Positions 52,012 through 60,399 of a stretch of 64,000 bases of DNA are shown piece by piece. The DNA is from Bacillus massiliglaciei. GTDB taxonomy: Bacteria; Bacillota; Bacilli; Bacillales; DSM-1321. Where the stretch lies: NCBI RefSeq assembly GCF_900098925.1, contig NZ_LT622356.1, positions 114,041-178,040 of the forward strand, read 5' to 3'. Position 1 is the stretch's first letter; each line of letters opens with the position of its first letter. The notes under the pieces were generated by a model. It worked only from the letters and a program-made list of their open reading frames with translations. It was not told where the DNA came from and searched no databases. Position numbers and translations under genes: made by a program.

Positions 52012-52443
52012 TTACTCTTCTGTATTTTCATCTTGACGATCCGTTCTTAATTTATAGATATACAGGATTGGAACGAGACCGCAAATCAATACGATACCCC
52101 CTGTGATGACCCCATTCATTACCGTAAAGCCACCCGTGCGTGAAACAAAATAGCCGATAACCGCTGAAACCAAAAGAAGCCCAATCAGGGAAGCAGTCAG
52201 CCTTTTTTGTGGATGGACAGTTTTTTCGTAATCTACACTGCTATTCATGGATAAATAGGCAGAAACGACGGTCGTGATGATAAACACAAGCCAGAGAGGA
52301 TTTTCCCTCATTCCGTCGATTCCTTTGGTTGCATAGTCATATCCTAAAATTCCAAGAATGCCGACCGTTTGGATGATGTAGGCAATGCGGATATTTTTTA
52401 AATTTTGCACAACTAAACGTTCATCGGTCACTTTTTTAATCAT
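52012..52443 (-). CDS. Membrane protein paired with an HTH regulator
   Basis: A 143-residue protein with four membrane helices (about 20-37, 48-67, 83-103 and 108-128) and a charged C-terminus (RTDRQDENTEE). It starts two bases after the XRE regulator stop, with AAAGGAGGGGTAAGG in front, so the two are co-transcribed. This two-gene layout is common in Bacillus, where the membrane partner may sense envelope state. That role is inferred; the family has no proven function that I can name. Confidence 0.7.
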   Translation of the reverse strand: MIKKVTDERLVVQNLKNIRIAYIIQTVGILGILGYDYATKGIDGMRENPLWLVFIITTVVSAYLSMNSSVDYEKTVHPQKRLTASLIGLLLVSAVIGYFVSRTGGFTVMNGVITGGIVLICGLVPILYIYKLRTDRQDENTEE

Positions 52444-52445
52444 CC

Positions 52446-52646
52446 TTACCCCTCCTTTTCCTGCCAGAATACTTCATCTAATGTTTTATTAACGGCATAA
52501 CAAACCTCCAGGCATAGTTTTAGCGATGGATTATATTTCCCCTTCTCAATCAAACTGATCGTTTGGCGGGTAACCCCGATCTTTTCCGCGAGCTGCTGCT
52601 GTGTCAGTCCCGCCTGAACCCGGGCGATTTTCACGTTATTCTTCAA
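52446..52646 (-). CDS. XRE-family HTH regulator (short)
   Basis: A 66-residue DNA-binding protein: KNNVKIARVQAGLTQQQLAE, then KIGVTRQTISLIEKGKYNPS is a complete Cro/CI-type helix-turn-helix, followed by LCLEVCYAVNKTLDEVFW. I chose the TTG at 52646 because GAGGGGATATCATA precedes it and homologs begin at this point. A longer frame from 52697 would start inside the putative operator. Likely autoregulated together with the membrane partner. Confidence 0.85.
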   Translation of the reverse strand: MKNNVKIARVQAGLTQQQLAEKIGVTRQTISLIEKGKYNPSLKLCLEVCYAVNKTLDEVFWQEKEG

Positions 52647-52677
52647 ATATGATATCCCCTCTCCATCCAACTGTAAC

Positions 52678-52704
52678 ATATATATTCCATAATTCAATAT
52701 ATAT
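52678..52704 (-). promoter_or_regulatory. Candidate autoregulatory operator of the XRE gene
   Basis: Inverted repeat ATATATATT - 9 bases - AATATATAT, 32-58 bases upstream of the TTG start and overlapping the probable promoter. Confidence 0.4.
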
Positions 52705-52944
52705 ATTACATTATAAAGAGAGCAAAATCTCGCTTCTTCCCCTCATTCCGTTTATTTCGTCTCTATATATAAGCGTTTCAAGAACAAAAAATTTCCATTA
52801 TCTGTTATAATAGACCCGTCTCCATTTGAACGGAGGACACACCATTGTCTCAACAGCATTCTTGCCGGCGTTTAGGGATGAAGGCCGGGAAAAGAAAATG
52901 ATCATAGTGTCAGATTATTATTTTTTCAAAAAAGGAGAATGATT

Positions 52945-53718
52945 ATGAGCAAAGTAGCGATCGTTACCGGTTCTGCCGGCGGATTAGGGAAAGGCATTGC
53001 TGAGAGGTTGTGTCAGGACGGCTTTCATGTTGTGCTTCATGATATAAATGAAGCGTTACTTAACGAAACAGTTTCCGAATTCAAAGAAAAAGACTTTTCT
53101 GTAATCGGTGTCAGAGGAGATGCATCTAAACGGGAGGACCAATTTTCCTTAGTCCAGGAAGCAGTCGATGCATTTGGCCATTTAGATGTTTTCGTCAATA
53201 ATGCAGGTGTCGAATCTGTTGCTCCATTTTTGGAAATCACCGAAGAACAGCTTACTCAACTTTTCAGCATTAACGTAAATGGGGTGGTATTTGGAACCCA
53301 GGCTGCCGCAGCGCAATACATGAAACAAAAAACAAAGGGCAAAATCATTAATGCATGCAGTATAGCAGGCCATGAGTCCTATGAAATGCTTGGCACATAC
53401 TCCGCTACCAAGCATGCGGTGAGATCCTTTACACACTCATCTGCGAAAGAACTGGCCCCCCATAAAATAACAGTCAATGCTTATTGCCCCGGTGTGGCGA
53501 AGACAAAAATGTGGGACAGAATTGATGAAGAAATGGTGAAACACAGCGATCATTTAAAACCAGGAGAAGCGTTTGAAGAGTTTTCTTCAGGAATTGCCCT
53601 TAAACGATATCAGGTCCCCGAGGATGTCGCTAACTTAGTTTCCTTCTTAGCTTCTGATGATTCAGATTATATAACGGGTCAAGCAATCATAACGGATGGC
53701 GGTCTTGTTTATCGATGA
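52945..53718 (+). CDS. SDR-family acetoin (diacetyl) reductase-like enzyme
   Basis: NAD-dependent short-chain dehydrogenase (257 residues). The cofactor motif [26 protein letters not shown], the catalytic Ser region [11 protein letters not shown], and [19 protein letters not shown] with Tyr and Lys are present. The C-terminal [14 protein letters not shown] stretch ([20 protein letters not shown]) resembles BudC/ButA acetoin reductases. The ATG at 52945 follows AAAGGAGAATGATT. Substrate assignment is by resemblance. Confidence 0.85.
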   Translation: MSKVAIVTGSAGGLGKGIAERLCQDGFHVVLHDINEALLNETVSEFKEKDFSVIGVRGDASKREDQFSLVQEAVDAFGHLDVFVNNAGVESVAPFLEITEEQLTQLFSINVNGVVFGTQAAAAQYMKQKTKGKIINACSIAGHESYEMLGTYSATKHAVRSFTHSSAKELAPHKITVNAYCPGVAKTKMWDRIDEEMVKHSDHLKPGEAFEEFSSGIALKRYQVPEDVANLVSFLASDDSDYITGQAIITDGGLVYR

Positions 53719-53738
53719 TGAGCGGGAATCCGCCAAGG

Positions 53739-53766
53739 AAGGACCTCCTTCACAGGAGGCCCTTTT
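53739..53766. terminator. Bidirectional terminator
   Basis: Stem AAGGACCTCCT / AGGAGGCCCTT with loop TCAC, T-rich on both strands. It separates the SDR gene from the end of amiB. Confidence 0.75.
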
Positions 53767-54838
53767 AGTTTGCCTGCAGTTCCCGGTCAAGACCCTTTGC
53801 CCATACAAGGCCTTCCTTTTCCGCTGTCACCTGAAGACAGCCTATTCCCTCCGAATCTTGCAGCAGCCGGGCCACCGGTATTTCAATAAATTGGCGAATG
53901 GCTCTCTTGACGGACCTCGCCCCATATTGCCGGCTGAATCCCTTTTCAATCAGATAGGTCTTTGCGCTCTCATCGAGTTCAATCTGAATCCCATGCTTTC
54001 TCAGCCGTCCATTCAGCCCTGAAATCTGCTTATCGATAATAGAAAGTCCAATATCGCCCTGTAAATCTTTAAAAATGCATATGTCATCAATCCGGTTCAA
54101 AAACTCCGGCGTGTATTTCTTTTCCAGTTCGGTCTGAATCAAACTTTCCAGCTCCTCCTCCCGAATTCCGGGCTTCAGCTGCTGTTTCAGACGCTTCCAA
54201 GGCGATTTCTTTTCTTTTGAGAAAAAGTCAGACACTTGTCTGGAGCCGAGATTGCTCGTCATGAAAATCAGTGAATTTCTGAAATCGATGGTTCTCCCAC
54301 CCGATGAGACAACTAATTTTCCATTATCGAAAATATTGAGCAGCGTTTGAATCACACCATCATCCGCTTTTTCCATTTCATCAAATAAAACAATTCCCGG
54401 TTTGCTGAAAGAGCCGGCGATCTTTTCTTCGTCAAACAATGTGTGCCCTTCTTTGCTCCCCACATAGCCGGGCGGCGCCCCGGTAATGGCAGCTGCATAA
54501 TGCTCCTGTGTCAAAGTGTTCATGTCGATTCGGCAAAAGCGGTCCTTCTCGCCATAAATCGCTTCTGAGAGTATTCGGATGGTCTCCGTTTTTCCGACGC
54601 CGGTAGGACCGAGAAACATGGCCACATACAGCGGACGGTCCGGTTCAGAGATATCCGCATGCACAAGGTTCAGCATCCCTTCCAGACGTTCCAGCACCTC
54701 TTCCTGTCCGAAGATGGCTCGTTTTAAGCTCCCCATCACTTCTTCTGGATCAAAGGTATAGCGGGAAAGTGTTTTTCTTTGTCCTTCCCCTTCCTGCCGG
54801 TTTCGATAGTCATTCAGTTTGTCATTCACAAAGGGCAT
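53765..54838 (-). CDS. amiB: AmiB-like single-domain Clp AAA+ ATPase
   Basis: A 357-residue ATPase equivalent to the second AAA+ domain of ClpA/ClpB. Visible are Walker A FLGPTGVGKTE (about 76-86), GAPPGYVGSKEGHTLFDEEK with the pore loop GYVG, Walker B IVLFDEMEKADD, sensor SLIFMTSNLGS, and the C-terminal GARSVKRAIRQFIEIPVARL. No ClpP-binding loop or N domain is seen. In Pseudomonas aeruginosa the amidase operon contains AmiB, a Clp-like ATPase of similar size, placed after amiE as here. It lies 63 bases behind amiE. Function even in Pseudomonas is unclear. Confidence 0.8.
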   Translation of the reverse strand: MPFVNDKLNDYRNRQEGEGQRKTLSRYTFDPEEVMGSLKRAIFGQEEVLERLEGMLNLVHADISEPDRPLYVAMFLGPTGVGKTETIRILSEAIYGEKDRFCRIDMNTLTQEHYAAAITGAPPGYVGSKEGHTLFDEEKIAGSFSKPGIVLFDEMEKADDGVIQTLLNIFDNGKLVVSSGGRTIDFRNSLIFMTSNLGSRQVSDFFSKEKKSPWKRLKQQLKPGIREEELESLIQTELEKKYTPEFLNRIDDICIFKDLQGDIGLSIIDKQISGLNGRLRKHGIQIELDESAKTYLIEKGFSRQYGARSVKRAIRQFIEIPVARLLQDSEGIGCLQVTAEKEGLVWAKGLDRELQAN

Positions 54839-54860
54839 CTCCTTTTCCCCTTTCCTATAT

Positions 54861-54893
54861 AAATAAATGAAACCGGGAACTTGTCCCGGCTTC
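54861..54893 (-). terminator. Terminator-like hairpin between amiE and amiB
   Basis: Minus-strand GAAGCCGGGA / TTCCCGGTTTC with loop CAAG, followed by the weak tract ATTTATTTAT. It could lower amiB expression relative to amiE rather than stop it fully. Confidence 0.55.
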
Positions 54894-54901
54894 TATGTCT
54901 G

Positions 54902-55951
54902 TTATTTTACGCCGGCTTCCTTTTCCAGCTCTTCATGCGGGATTCCTTCAATCGGGCATTCCGCCGTACCGGCATGTTTCCGAGTAAGAGCTTCCACGTT
55001 TTCTCTCGCCTTCTCCGCATCGAGCACCCATGTCCGGTAAAAGTCAAACGGACAGTCGGCCACACCTTTATCTCCGTCACCTGACTGAATAGTTCCCGTA
55101 TAGCCCCGGTGGAGCAGCTTGAACAAATGATTCTGCGACTGCCAATTTTTCCGTGCATCCCGAATCTGGGAGACTGACAGTTCTGCATACTGGATGCCAT
55201 ACTCCTCAGTGCCGCATTCACCCAATGTGCTTCCGTCAAAACCGACAATACTGGAATGGCCGAAATAGGAATAAACTCCGTCAAAACCAGTCGCATTGGC
55301 TACAGCAACGTAGGAGGTATTCATCCAGGCCATCGTCTTCGCCACCATGATCTGCTGCTCTTTCGACGGATACATGTAGCCTTGGCAACGGACAATCAGC
55401 TCTGCACCCTTCATCGCACAGTCCCTCCAGATTTCGGGATAGTTGCCGTCATCACAGATGATCAGGCTGACCTTCATCCCTTTCGGACCTTCGACCACAT
55501 GTGTCGTGTCGCCCGGATACCAAGGTTCAATTGGATTCCACGGCAGGATCTTTCGGTACTTCTGCACAATTTCCCCCTGGTTGTTAATTAAGACGAGTGT
55601 ATTATAAGGCGTTTTATTCGGATGGTCCTCATGCTGCTCACCGGTAATGGAGAAGACTCCCCATACGTTGGCTCTTTTGCAGGCCGCTGAAAAGATCTCT
55701 GTCTCAGGTCCCGGAATGGTTGTGGCTGTATCGTACATTTCCTGCTCATCATACATAATTCCCTGTGTACTGTATTCCGGAAAAATGACAAGGTCCATGC
55801 CAGGAAGTCCTGTCTTCATCCCCTCCAGCATGCTGGCAATGTTATGGCAGTTCTTCATGACATCCTCTTTCGTATGTAACCGGGGCATCTTATAATTGAC
55901 AACCGCTACCCCCACCGTATCGTTACTGCTGCTGATATCTCCATGTCTCAT
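54902..55951 (-). CDS. amiE: Aliphatic amidase
   Basis: Nitrilase-superfamily amidase (349 residues) that hydrolyses short aliphatic amides such as acetamide to acid and ammonia. The triad Glu59 (VIFPEYS), Lys134 (QKYRKIL) and Cys166 ([16 protein letters not shown]) falls at the classic AmiE positions. The start [20 protein letters not shown] is nearly identical to known Bacillus AmiE. The ATG at 55951 follows GGAGAGAATGTGAA; the frame above it runs through the promoter and is rejected. A sigma-54 promoter lies upstream, and the activator gene is divergent. Confidence 0.97.
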   Translation of the reverse strand: MRHGDISSSNDTVGVAVVNYKMPRLHTKEDVMKNCHNIASMLEGMKTGLPGMDLVIFPEYSTQGIMYDEQEMYDTATTIPGPETEIFSAACKRANVWGVFSITGEQHEDHPNKTPYNTLVLINNQGEIVQKYRKILPWNPIEPWYPGDTTHVVEGPKGMKVSLIICDDGNYPEIWRDCAMKGAELIVRCQGYMYPSKEQQIMVAKTMAWMNTSYVAVANATGFDGVYSYFGHSSIVGFDGSTLGECGTEEYGIQYAELSVSQIRDARKNWQSQNHLFKLLHRGYTGTIQSGDGDKGVADCPFDFYRTWVLDAEKARENVEALTRKHAGTAECPIEGIPHEELEKEAGVK

Positions 55952-56011
55952 TTCACATTCTCCTCTCCGCTTCCGTATTTTCGCAAAAGACTTTTGCTGC
56001 AAGAAAGAAAA

Positions 56012-56028
56012 TGCAAGTTCTATGCCAA
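56012..56028 (-). promoter_or_regulatory. Sigma-54 promoter of amiE
   Basis: Minus-strand TTGGCATAGAACTTGCA: GG-N10-GC with the full consensus TGGCAy-N5-TTGCA. It is placed so that transcription starts about 50 bases before the amiE ATG. Confidence 0.9.
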
Positions 56029-56055
56029 CCGCATAAAATGAGGAATCCCGCAGAA

Positions 56056-56073
56056 GGATGAAAAATCTCATCC
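56056..56073. promoter_or_regulatory. Candidate upstream activator site
   Basis: GGATGA-AAAATC-TCATCC, a perfect 6-bp inverted repeat about 30 bp upstream of the -24 element, in the 256-bp region between amiE and its activator gene. It is close for a classical enhancer but is the clearest repeat there. Confidence 0.35.
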
Positions 56074-56207
56074 AAAAAATTGTCCCATTTTAGAACATAA
56101 TATTAATTAGAATTTTCAAAATAATCATTTCCCGCTATACTGGAAGAACAAGCCCCTTTTGTTTCAAAATGATACAGGGCAAAAACCATCCAGCAGGAGG
56201 AATCAAT

Positions 56208-58487
56208 GTGAAAATCGGAATTCTCTTTTCCTTGACCGGAACGACTTCTCTTACGGAAACCGGTCAATACCGGGCCGCTTTATTAGCCTTCGAAAAATTC
56301 CAGGAAAAAACGGGGAAGGAAATCGACTGGATTGTCCGGGATATTCAATCTGATCCCTCCGAGGCATACAGACAGGCAGAGGATCTTGCCAAAAATGGCG
56401 TCAGGCTGTTTGTCGGAACTTATACTTCGGCCTGCCGCCAGGCCATCCTCCCCATCCTTGAGACATACAATGGCCTGCTGATCTATCCGACTTTGTATGA
56501 GGGCAATGAATCCCATCCCCATGTCCTCTACACAGGAGAAGTACCCAATCAGCAGGTCTATCCTCTGTTAAAATATATCCGCCGGCATATTGGCTCAAAA
56601 GTGTATCTTCTTGGGACAGATTACATCTACCCCAGATCGACCAATCAGGACGCCCGTGAATATTGGCGGTTATTAGGCGGAACGGTTTGCGGTGAACAGT
56701 ATGTCCCTTTCGGCCATGCGAATTTCGACAGCATTTTTCAGGAAATCATCCGAAATGGCGCAGATGCAATCGTTTCCACCCTTGTGGGGACCAGCCTTGT
56801 TCATTTCTATCGCTCCTTTGCCGAATCAGGCTTCCAAGCAGATTCGCTCCCAATTTTCAGTCCCATCACCAAAGAAACAGAGATCCAGGCAGCCGGACCG
56901 CAGGCTGCAGCAGGCCATTACAGCAGCGGCAGCTATTTTCAGTCACTTGATTCTGCTGAGAACCTGCAATTCATCCGGGATTTCAAACAGCGTTTTGGAA
57001 GCCGGACCGTTGTGTCCTCCGTCATGTTCAATACCTATCTTGGTGTCTTCCTTCTGCTCGACACCTTACAGTCTCTCCACACAGCAGACAGCCGGGACAT
57101 CCGGGATGCCTTAAAAGGCAAAAGGTTTCCAACTCCCTGCGGCACCGTTCAAATCGACGGAGACAGCCGGCATCTTTCCCGTCCAATCCGCATCGGGAAA
57201 ATAAAGCCGGACGGGCAGTTTGAGATTGTATGGGACTCGAAAGAACTCATCACCCCGGATCCTTTCCTCCGGATGAAGCATTCACCGATTGATTCTCATA
57301 TCCCCCTCCTGCCGGAAAAGGATGGTTTACTGGTGATGAACGCGAAACAGGAAGTCGTCTATACAACGGACAGCGTGAATGAGCAGCTCGGCGTTTTTGA
57401 AGGGGACCGTCCGGAATCCGATGATCTGAACCGGTGGGATCAGCATTTTGCGATAACCGAAAAGAAACTCGACACTGCTGGATATACCGTAATGAACTTC
57501 GAAAAGAAAGAGTTCGAGCCCGCCCCTTATTCCTTTGACCGAATTCGCACTAGGACCCCCGTATTCCAAGAGGAATTGAAAACCGCCCAGGCTGCAGCGA
57601 AATCCCGCGCTAACATTTTGCTGCTTGGCGAAACGGGCTCCGGCAAGGAAGTGCTTGCCCGGGCCATCCATCATCAAAGCCTGAGGAAGGATGGCCCGTT
57701 TATCTCGGTCAATACCGGGGCGATTCCCAGGGAACTGATTTCAAGCGAGCTGTTTGGTTTTGCAGACGGCGCTTTTACAGGCGCGAAAAAGGGAGGTTCA
57801 GCCGGCAAATTCGAGCAGGCCCACCAAGGGACACTCTTCCTCGATGAAATCGGGGAAATGCCTCCAGATTTGCAGGTCGCCCTGCTACGCATTCTTGAAA
57901 CAAGAACGGTCACTCGCCTGGGGGATCATCGGGAACGAAAAATTGATGTTCGAATCATTGCGGCCACCAACCGGGATTTGAAAGAGGAAATCGCCTTTCA
58001 GGGCTCTTTCCGTTCCGACCTGTTTTACCGCCTGAACGTCATCAGCATTCATATTCCGCCGTTAAGAGAATGCATCGCTGATATTGACCTGCTTGTGCAG
58101 CCCTTCATTTCCCAGCTCCGGGAAGAATATCAATCAGGTCCCTGCTCTATATCCAAGGAAGCACTTAAGCTGCTTAAGCTTCACTCTTGGCCGGGGAATA
58201 TCCGTGAATTAAAGAACTGTATCGAACGGGCCTTCATCCTCTCTCTTCGGGACGGTGACCGCTTCATTAAAAGCAGGCACCTTCCAAAGGAACTGACCGG
58301 CAGGAAACAGTTTGCAGCAGATACGGGCTTTTCTCTTCAGGAGGCCGAGAAGCAGGCGATCCATAAAGCGTTAGTGGCTGCATCAAGTCTGACACATGCA
58401 GCTCAATTACTCGGCATTTCACGAAGTACCCTGTATCGGAAACTGAAGGACCATTCCATTGACTCAAGCAAGTTTTTCCTTCCCTAA
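56208..58487 (+). CDS. Fused AmiC-type amide sensor / sigma-54 activator
   Basis: A 759-residue regulator. Residues 1-365 are a periplasmic-binding-protein fold of the AmiC/urea-binding type (KIGILFSLTGTTSLTETGQY, GVRLFVGTYTSACRQAILP, LLGTDYIYPRSTNQDAREYW) without a signal peptide, so the ligand is sensed in the cytoplasm. A linker of about 90 residues follows. The sigma-54 AAA+ domain has Walker A GETGSGKE (474-481), the sigma-54 contact loop GAFTGA (521-526) and LFLDEIGEMP. The end is a Fis-type HTH (THAAQLLGISRSTLYRKLKD). The GTG at 56208 follows AGGAGGAATCAAT. Divergent from amiE and its -24/-12 promoter. Confidence 0.92.
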   Translation: MKIGILFSLTGTTSLTETGQYRAALLAFEKFQEKTGKEIDWIVRDIQSDPSEAYRQAEDLAKNGVRLFVGTYTSACRQAILPILETYNGLLIYPTLYEGNESHPHVLYTGEVPNQQVYPLLKYIRRHIGSKVYLLGTDYIYPRSTNQDAREYWRLLGGTVCGEQYVPFGHANFDSIFQEIIRNGADAIVSTLVGTSLVHFYRSFAESGFQADSLPIFSPITKETEIQAAGPQAAAGHYSSGSYFQSLDSAENLQFIRDFKQRFGSRTVVSSVMFNTYLGVFLLLDTLQSLHTADSRDIRDALKGKRFPTPCGTVQIDGDSRHLSRPIRIGKIKPDGQFEIVWDSKELITPDPFLRMKHSPIDSHIPLLPEKDGLLVMNAKQEVVYTTDSVNEQLGVFEGDRPESDDLNRWDQHFAITEKKLDTAGYTVMNFEKKEFEPAPYSFDRIRTRTPVFQEELKTAQAAAKSRANILLLGETGSGKEVLARAIHHQSLRKDGPFISVNTGAIPRELISSELFGFADGAFTGAKKGGSAGKFEQAHQGTLFLDEIGEMPPDLQVALLRILETRTVTRLGDHRERKIDVRIIAATNRDLKEEIAFQGSFRSDLFYRLNVISIHIPPLRECIADIDLLVQPFISQLREEYQSGPCSISKEALKLLKLHSWPGNIRELKNCIERAFILSLRDGDRFIKSRHLPKELTGRKQFAADTGFSLQEAEKQAIHKALVAASSLTHAAQLLGISRSTLYRKLKDHSIDSSKFFLP

Positions 58488-58559
58488 GAAGACCTCCCAT
58501 GAATAACTGATCCAAAACTCCCTATACTACCAAAGACACCACTTCGAGGAGGAAAATCC

Positions 58560-58751
58560 ATGACAGACCGCCATTCTTTCAAAAATGATAAGACCGTCTC
58601 TGAAGCCAATGACGGCACTTATTCGTATCCAGATTCCCCTGAAGAGGGCTACAGCGGCAATACAGGAAAAGCCGTTCAGCCGAATCGTGAGGAATCCATC
58701 AAAAATGCCCCTTTGAATCATGATACGTATAATTTCACAAAAGAACATTGA
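58560..58751 (+). CDS. Small hydrophilic protein, 63 residues
   Basis: MTDRHSFKNDKTVSEANDGT and onward, with SPEEGYSGNTGKAVQPNREE and SIKNAPLNHDTYN. The protein is soluble, disordered-looking and rich in Asn, Asp and Ser. The middle resembles short YozQ-like (DUF4025-type) Bacillus proteins, but I am not certain. The ATG follows CGAGGAGGAAAATCC, a strong ribosome site. It ends before a near-perfect hairpin. Confidence 0.6.
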   Translation: MTDRHSFKNDKTVSEANDGTYSYPDSPEEGYSGNTGKAVQPNREESIKNAPLNHDTYNFTKEH

Positions 58752-58761
58752 TCGTATGTAA

Positions 58762-58800
58762 GCCATCTAGATCAAAAGCATCTAGATGGCAGCCTTTATT
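58762..58800 (+). terminator. Intrinsic terminator
   Basis: Perfect 11-bp stem GCCATCTAGAT / ATCTAGATGGC with loop CAAAAGC, followed by AGCCTTTATT. Confidence 0.7.
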
Positions 58801-59761
58801 GGAACAGCTCTTCAAATGTCTCTTTCCCAGCAATCCCATCCGCACGAAGGCCCCTTGCTTTTTGGAACGATTTCAGTGCCTGTTCGGTGTCAGGACCGAA
58901 TATGCCGTCGATATTTCCGGGATTGAAGCTATTCATATAGAGTGCAGCTTGCAGAATGTAGGTGATGTTGCCTTTTGCCCCTTTTCTGACATTTCTTACA
59001 GCCGCCTTTGTTTTTGGTCCCCATATGCCGTCCACCGATAACTTGGCATTGTACTGTTTATTCAACTCAGTCTGGAAACCTGTAACTAGGGCTTTTTTTG
59101 TTTGGGGGCCATAGAGTCCGTCCACTGTTAGATTTGTTTTGTATCTGCTGTTCAGTTTGAGCTGGATTCCTTTGATGACAGAATTGCCTTGCGGCGCATT
59201 CTGCGGCTTGTCATCATTTTGAACTGGATTCGCCGGGCTCAGCGGACTCTCGCCGGCATTATTGAAGTTCAGCTTCAATGCCGGCTTTTGTCCGGCCTGC
59301 AGCTGCCTGTAGGTTAATCCGCCTGTCATTTCCAAGTGAGGATAGTCTTTGAAACTTGTCCAATCCCCGCCCCAGGCAAATCCGAGTTCCTTGCCGATTG
59401 CAGCAACCCGCCGCCACCTGCTGTCCACCGTCCAGATGGCGCTTCTGCCGTCATCGCTGACGATAAAGAAGTCGACGGCCAGTCCAAAATTATGATAAGA
59501 CTCTCCCGGTTCCGCGTTCGTAACAATAGGCTTTGCCATATTGCTGTAGTTTACGCCCTGATATGTGTATCCAAGTCTTCCCTGGCCATACAGCCTGGCC
59601 TGTTCTGTCATGGAACGGTATCCTGCGCTGATTTGTACATAAATCCCTTCTGCATATGCCCGTCTGATCATTTCAAGAGCCGATTCTTTCACAACTGGAT
59701 GGATGCCGCTTCCCATGTTCTTCACAGATCTTTCTAACAACGTCTCCAGTTTTACAGCCAT
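58796..59761 (-). CDS. M15-family L-Ala-D-Glu peptidase with two peptidoglycan-binding repeats
   Basis: A 321-residue wall hydrolase of the CwlK/phage-endolysin type that cuts the peptide stem of peptidoglycan. Zinc ligands are His90 and Asp97 (ESYHNFGLAVDF) and His142 (DYPHLEM). Two PG_binding_1 repeats follow: about 200-245 with VDGLYGPQTKKAL and VDGIWGPKTKAAV, and about 262-321 with IDGIFGPDTEQALKSF. There is no signal peptide, as in endolysins or spore-lysis enzymes. The ATG follows AATGAGGTGATTCATT. No phage genes surround it. Confidence 0.9.
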   Translation of the reverse strand: MAVKLETLLERSVKNMGSGIHPVVKESALEMIRRAYAEGIYVQISAGYRSMTEQARLYGQGRLGYTYQGVNYSNMAKPIVTNAEPGESYHNFGLAVDFFIVSDDGRSAIWTVDSRWRRVAAIGKELGFAWGGDWTSFKDYPHLEMTGGLTYRQLQAGQKPALKLNFNNAGESPLSPANPVQNDDKPQNAPQGNSVIKGIQLKLNSRYKTNLTVDGLYGPQTKKALVTGFQTELNKQYNAKLSVDGIWGPKTKAAVRNVRKGAKGNITYILQAALYMNSFNPGNIDGIFGPDTEQALKSFQKARGLRADGIAGKETFEELFQ

Positions 59762-59912
59762 AATGAATCACCTCATTATGTTATATGAAAAAATAGCAAG
59801 CGTGCTTGTACAAGTAACCAAGGAGCACTGATATTCCGGATTTTCCCCGCCTCTTTTTTCCTTCGGTTGCCCGATAACCGGAGTTTTGGTAAGATACGGG
59901 TATCGAAATAAA

Positions 59913-59980
59913 ACCGGCGATGGAGTTCGCCATAACCGCTGAAAAGCTAATGACTCCTACCAGAAGAACTGGTAGGAGTC
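59913..59980 (+). promoter_or_regulatory. Fluoride riboswitch (crcB motif)
   Basis: GGCGATGGAGTTCGCC (59916-59931), then ATAACCGCTGAAAAGCTAAT and GACTCC match the crcB motif. GGAGT at 59922-59926 can pair with ACTCC at 59953-59957 to form the aptamer stem. The same ACTCCTACCAG can instead pair with CTGGTAGGAGT at 59969-59979. The two folds exclude each other. Fluoride binding should favour expression of the downstream crcB pair. Confidence 0.92.
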
Positions 59981-60009
59981 TGTTTATGTTGAAGGGAGAG
60001 GTGAATGGT

Positions 60010-60399
60010 TTGGTTTATGTATTAGTGGGGATTGCGGGAATGATTGGCGCTTCTCTGCGCTATCTGCTTGGCGTCTTTTTCAATCAATGGTGGGTGCATG
60101 GCTTTCCCGCCGCCACTTTCACCGCAAATATAGCCGGAAGTTTTATCCTGGGCTGGTTCACAGTCTTCCTGCCGCGCGTGAAGGCGCTGCATCCCCATCT
60201 TGTTACAGCACTCGGAACAGGTCTGGTCGGCTCATTCACGACCTTCTCCACCTTCAGCATCGAAACAGTTCGGCTGCTGAAGGACGGGGCTTGGGGAACG
60301 GCCCTTCTGTATGTGCTTCTCAGCCTTTGGGGAGGCCTCCTGTTCTCCTGGGCAGGCTTTCGGCTCGGACAGGCTAAGGAAGAGGTGAAATCTTCATGA
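60010..60399 (+). CDS. crcB: Fluoride channel subunit CrcB (first)
   Basis: Fluoride exporter of the Fluc/CrcB family (129 residues, four membrane helices). Conserved pieces are GIAGMIGASLRYLLG, PAATFTANIAGSFILGW with the key Asn, and GTGLVGSFTTFSTFSIE with the Phe-box and Na-site. I place the start at TTG 60010 after AGAGGTGAATGGT because homologs begin at VYVLVG. Upstream ATGs lie in the riboswitch hairpin. It overlaps the second crcB by four bases. Confidence 0.93.
   Translation: MVYVLVGIAGMIGASLRYLLGVFFNQWWVHGFPAATFTANIAGSFILGWFTVFLPRVKALHPHLVTALGTGLVGSFTTFSTFSIETVRLLKDGAWGTALLYVLLSLWGGLLFSWAGFRLGQAKEEVKSS

Noticed and set aside
54907..55591. Long antisense frames within amiE
   Set aside because: They overlap a gene with complete catalytic residues and lack ribosome sites and family similarity.
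58796..59761. Prophage remnant suggested by the endolysin-like M15 peptidase
   Set aside because: No holin, tail, integrase or other phage gene is nearby. Such peptidases are also normal host enzymes.
59920..60009. Upstream ATG start for the first crcB
   Set aside because: That ATG lies inside the fluoride aptamer and would add residues absent from the family. TTG 60010 has a better ribosome site.
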